DNA from: Rhea pennata
Lineage: Eukaryota; Chordata; Aves; Rheiformes; Rheidae
NCBI RefSeq assembly: GCF_028389875.1
Contig: NC_084664.1
Location: 114,087,466-114,151,465, forward strand
DNA: 64,000 nucleotides
Reading direction: 5' to 3'
Shown: piece by piece, positions 60,510-64,000 of the stretch
How the letters are laid out: every line of letters starts with the position of its first letter
Numbering within the stretch: the first letter of the stretch is position 1
The notes under the pieces: generated by a model
The model's database searches: none
Seen by the model: the letters and a program-made list of their open reading frames with translations, nothing else
What the model was told of the DNA's origin: nothing
Translations under genes and position numbers: made by a program

Positions 60510-63500
60510 CTTTCCTCCTTGGCACTCTTTCCCTCCTTTCAAAGTTGCGCACATCTAACCAGCATATAGAGTCTGACATTTAGCAAGTGTTTTTGATTCT
60601 TTTCTACATGGAAGAAACCCTGTTTTTCATTCTGTCTGTAAAAAAAAGTCCGTGGACTTTTTTCAGTAGGAAAATTGCAAATACCACTTCTAGGCCTTTT
60701 AAAGCAATATTGAGGCAAAGCCAAAAATAAAAATCAAGTCAATGAAATGAAAGCTTTGGGCCTACTGCCTGGACCAGGGAACAGCAGAGGCTGGAAACAG
60801 ATTCAGAAAACAATGTATTATTTCTTGCAGTCCAACATGTGCATGATTTCATTCCACAACAAGCACTTGTCTGGGCTTTTGCTTCAGTTAATCTGCCCAT
60901 GAATGTCTGATCTGGCTCTTTTGGACTCCATGGATGAACACACTGCAGTGTACAGATGGTGGCTACAACTCACGTGAGCTGCCCACTGCATGGAATTTTG
61001 TCCACTTATCTGTACCAAGCCATCTGCTCCTTCTCCCTCTAGTACTGCATGGGTCGTGTTGAACAGAAAGCTGATAGGGAAGTGGGGATCAGGCACAGGT
61101 CTGAGTCCCTCATTCCCGTTCCTGGCAATGAATCATATTTTCCACAGCCATCCTGCAACTGACTCCCTGGGCCCAGAGGGTACTGCAGAGCTGGCCTGAA
61201 AGCAAAGATGTGGAGGACAAGTGCGTAAGGAGAGAAAGATTTGATGTCCAAGAATCAAAGATAGCATGGCAACTCCAATGATCCTATCTGATGCAGCACT
61301 AGCTGAGTACTGGCCTAAATACAGCTCTTAACTAGTTGAGATTGTGCAAAACCAAGACGGTCATTCACTTTGTCAGACTAGGTGTCAAAGTATGCATGGA
61401 AATATCCTTTCTTGCTAAGAGCTTTGCTGGGGTTGGGGAAAGGAGATGACAATAAATGTCTCCTCTGCACTGCTAACCCAGGTTTGCCCTTATAGGCAAA
61501 GCTCACTGTGATTTTTGCATATTCCTCACTCAGAGGTTGCCAAGGTATGGTACCTCCCAAATCAATTTGCTAATGGTCAATTATTCACTCCCAAAATGAC
61601 TGGCAGTGCTGCAGTGAATGGCATACGCTACTTGCTTCCAGACAGCCACAGCAGCTCCAAGAGACCTAGTAGCACTCTGATGCTGGTTATCTTCTGTGCC
61701 AGAATAAGGTGTAAGCTGCACACAGATCTTTATGAATGTCATCTTTCCAATCCCCAACTTCTCCCTTTTCTAATTACCATTCATTTGAAGCAGGACTTTG
61801 CCATGGATCATTGCTCTTATCACAAGCCCTAGCACTGCGTTGAATATGCACCTATTTATTTCCATCTGCAATGAGATTTTTAGTAGGTGTCAAATCTGAC
61901 CTACTGTTACATCTCTGCTCTTACACATACTCTACAGTGAACAAGAAAGCCTGTTCTTGACACAGTTAATTTTGACTCAGTTGGGTCACCATTTGTATGA
62001 CTCCTGTCCGGCAGTTTCTTGCTCTGCAGCTTCTCAGTAGAGAATTGAAAATGTGTTGCTCCACAGTGCCAAAATGCAAATGATACTTGGCCGTGGTGTG
62101 GTACTTTTCTCAAGGCTGTTTCCAGGGACTGTTAGCCATCCACAAATAAACCCACAATGCAATAGAACAAATTCTGCAATGTAAAGGGCAGACAAATGGA
62201 GCACAGGATGCAATGCAGTCTGGGATATAGGGTGGCATGCCAAAAGACACTACTATTCATTTTTGTCCAAATGTAACCTTGTACTTACACTTCCACTGAC
62301 CAAAATCTGTACTGCTATTTGATCCAGTAATGCACAGATTTGTTATCTGTGATCACAGAACCATGATGCAAATAGATATGTGCAGAATCACCTTGTTCAA
62401 AATCAATTTATTATATGTTCTTTGCAAAAAAGTCTTTGAAAAGAAAAAAGAAAAACACATGTAGGAAGCAGCATAGGCTTAAGTAATTCATGGCTGTCTG
62501 ACTTCCCTTTCTCTCATCTGGTTCATTTCTTCATGTTACTTAAACTCTAACCCTAATTCTGTCCTTCTCCTTGATCTTTTTTCATTCCCCAACCATTTGA
62601 TCTTTCCAGACAACTTCATTCAATTTTGCTTTTGACATAATAGGATTCAAAGTAACACCTAGGAATGATTACTCTAAGTCTGGTGAGAGCGACTGAAAAG
62701 GTTCAGAGTTCAGTGAAAAGTAACTGAGCTTCAAACATCCACTTACTGCAGTGAATCCAGAGGGAGCTGGCAGGGCATCCAACTGCATGGTCAGGCTTTC
62801 AGCGTGAGCACAACACTCACCAGCTGAGCATTAATATTATGAAATTTAAGTTGGACACTTAATATGCTCTAAAAGTGTCTGAAGAAAAAAATGCCACTTC
62901 AGATGAAAAGTTAAATGTGACACTGATAGTGAATGCTATCATTGCATCTTTGTAATTTATTTCTGATACTTATAAAATAAAAGGCTTGACTTGGTTATAT
63001 TACACATTTCCTCAAGCAGTGGCTTGTTTAGATTAGTTATGTTGAGAGAAATGTCATGCAATGAAGAAAGCATTTGTCTTTATTAGTTTGCATTATGCAA
63101 TATGACAACCGCCCTCCAGAATTAAACTACAGCTGCCAAGCTCTATGAACTTTAAGCATCAGCATCAAGGAAGGACTGGGAATGAATTGTTGCTTCCCAA
63201 TACTGGATTGAGATCAAAGGGCACATTTTCACAATATATTCAAAAATAATTTCTGGGAAGTACAAAGTATACCAAAAGCTACGTAAGAAGAAGAAATGGT
63301 CAGGCAGTAAGAGGCAACAGAACCACTGTGAAGAGACATCTTCACTTTTTAAGGAAAGTTTCTCTTGAATAACTCTGTGTTGTGTAGTGATGAAGTAGAC
63401 TTGAGTGTGCATGCTGCTATCATCTGTTGCAGTAAGGTGTGGCTGGCTTTATAAAGGACGTCTGAACACAAAGAATTCTGGCACAGCCCTCTCGCTAATC

Positions 63501-64000
63501 CTATTTCCCAATGTCTGAAACTACAGCTGTCTACATTGGAAGTGGAAGGTAGCTTGAAAGCTGAAAGCTGATAAGTATTATTGGGAGTGATGAGGCATGA
63601 AATAACCAGTCTCCAAAGTCAGTGAAAGACTGGAGTCTAGTTGAGAACAAAGTCTGTGGCCTTTAGTCCATTATACAGTTGTCAGTAGAAGCTGCTTCTG
63701 GTTGCCACAGGCTTGCATGTGTCCACACACTTTCAAGTTAGAAGAAGCAAGTTGCAAGAATAAAGTCACATCCCAAGACACCAGCCCCTTGTTAACATAA
63801 AGCAGCCAGCAAAAGTACCATAGTTAATGAATTCCAGTAACTGATGTCAGCATCTGCAATTTCTGGGCTGCTAGTCAGAGTGTACTGTGTCTCCTGCCAG
63901 CACAACTTTTCACAGCAAGAGTGCACAAACCAACAAAAAAGGAGCAAAGGATACACACATATAACAGGGTTACGCTCTTAACTACAAACCAACATTTGTC

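Larger units (their letters stand above)
58121..64000 (-). other. ABHD3: Inferred ABHD3 last intron, open at the window edge
   Basis: The exon that should precede the last ABHD3 exon (ending ...DDVFSPSH in human) was not found, so this 5.9 kb is taken as intron. It includes the inverted-repeat pair at 59405-60509. The stretch 60.8-62.2 kb has broken open frames on the minus strand that I could not assign. Confidence 0.55.

Noticed and set aside
58121-64000. MIB1 exons or the mir-1/mir-133a cluster expected next in synteny
   Set aside because: No matching sequence seen; the window ends inside ABHD3.

Overview
The window is vertebrate nuclear DNA, most likely from a bird. Coding sequence sits in short exons with GT...AG borders separated by kilobase introns. 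The recognisable interspersed repeats are CR1-type LINEs, repeat density is low, and the introns are compact. No bacterial, phage or organellar gene is present. The gene order GREB1L > / < ESCO1 / < ABHD3 is the arrangement I recall from human 18q11. The species cannot be fixed from the sequence; CR1 is also found in crocodilians and turtles.

Layout. (1) 1623-12229, plus strand: the last eight coding exons of GREB1L, about 468 residues ending in the conserved C-terminus, with a stop at 12227-12229. (2) 12230-16651: the convergent 3' ends of GREB1L and ESCO1, i.e. 3' UTRs and a short intergenic gap, with candidate poly(A) signals on both strands. (3) 16652-47623, minus strand: the complete coding sequence of ESCO1 in ten coding exons. 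The joins keep frame throughout and total 2526 nt (841 codons plus stop). One probable non-coding exon at 47830-47933 holds a 30-codon upstream ORF that ends 8 nt before the main start. (4) About 50150-51180: a strong CpG island that should be the ESCO1 promoter. (5) 51180-57941: about 6.8 kb with no recognised coding exon. SNRPD1 lies between ESCO1 and ABHD3 in human, and I could not find it here. (6) 57942-58120, minus strand: the last coding exon of ABHD3, including its catalytic histidine. (7) 58121-64000: inferred ABHD3 intron, with a pair of ~150-bp inverted repeats about 0.8 kb apart.

The three genes are not known to work in one pathway. GREB1L is a nuclear factor required in kidney and inner-ear development and belongs to the GREB1 glycosyltransferase-like family. 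ESCO1 acetylates the SMC3 subunit of cohesin. ABHD3 is a membrane-bound phosphatidylcholine lipase. They are neighbours by conserved synteny.

I found no convincing new biological system. The points most worth checking are the ESCO1 upstream ORF, the absence of SNRPD1, the 59.4-60.5 kb inverted repeat, an A/C-rich G-poor block in a GREB1L intron, and a CpG-dense patch in the last GREB1L intron. All comparisons with human proteins are from memory, not from a database search.
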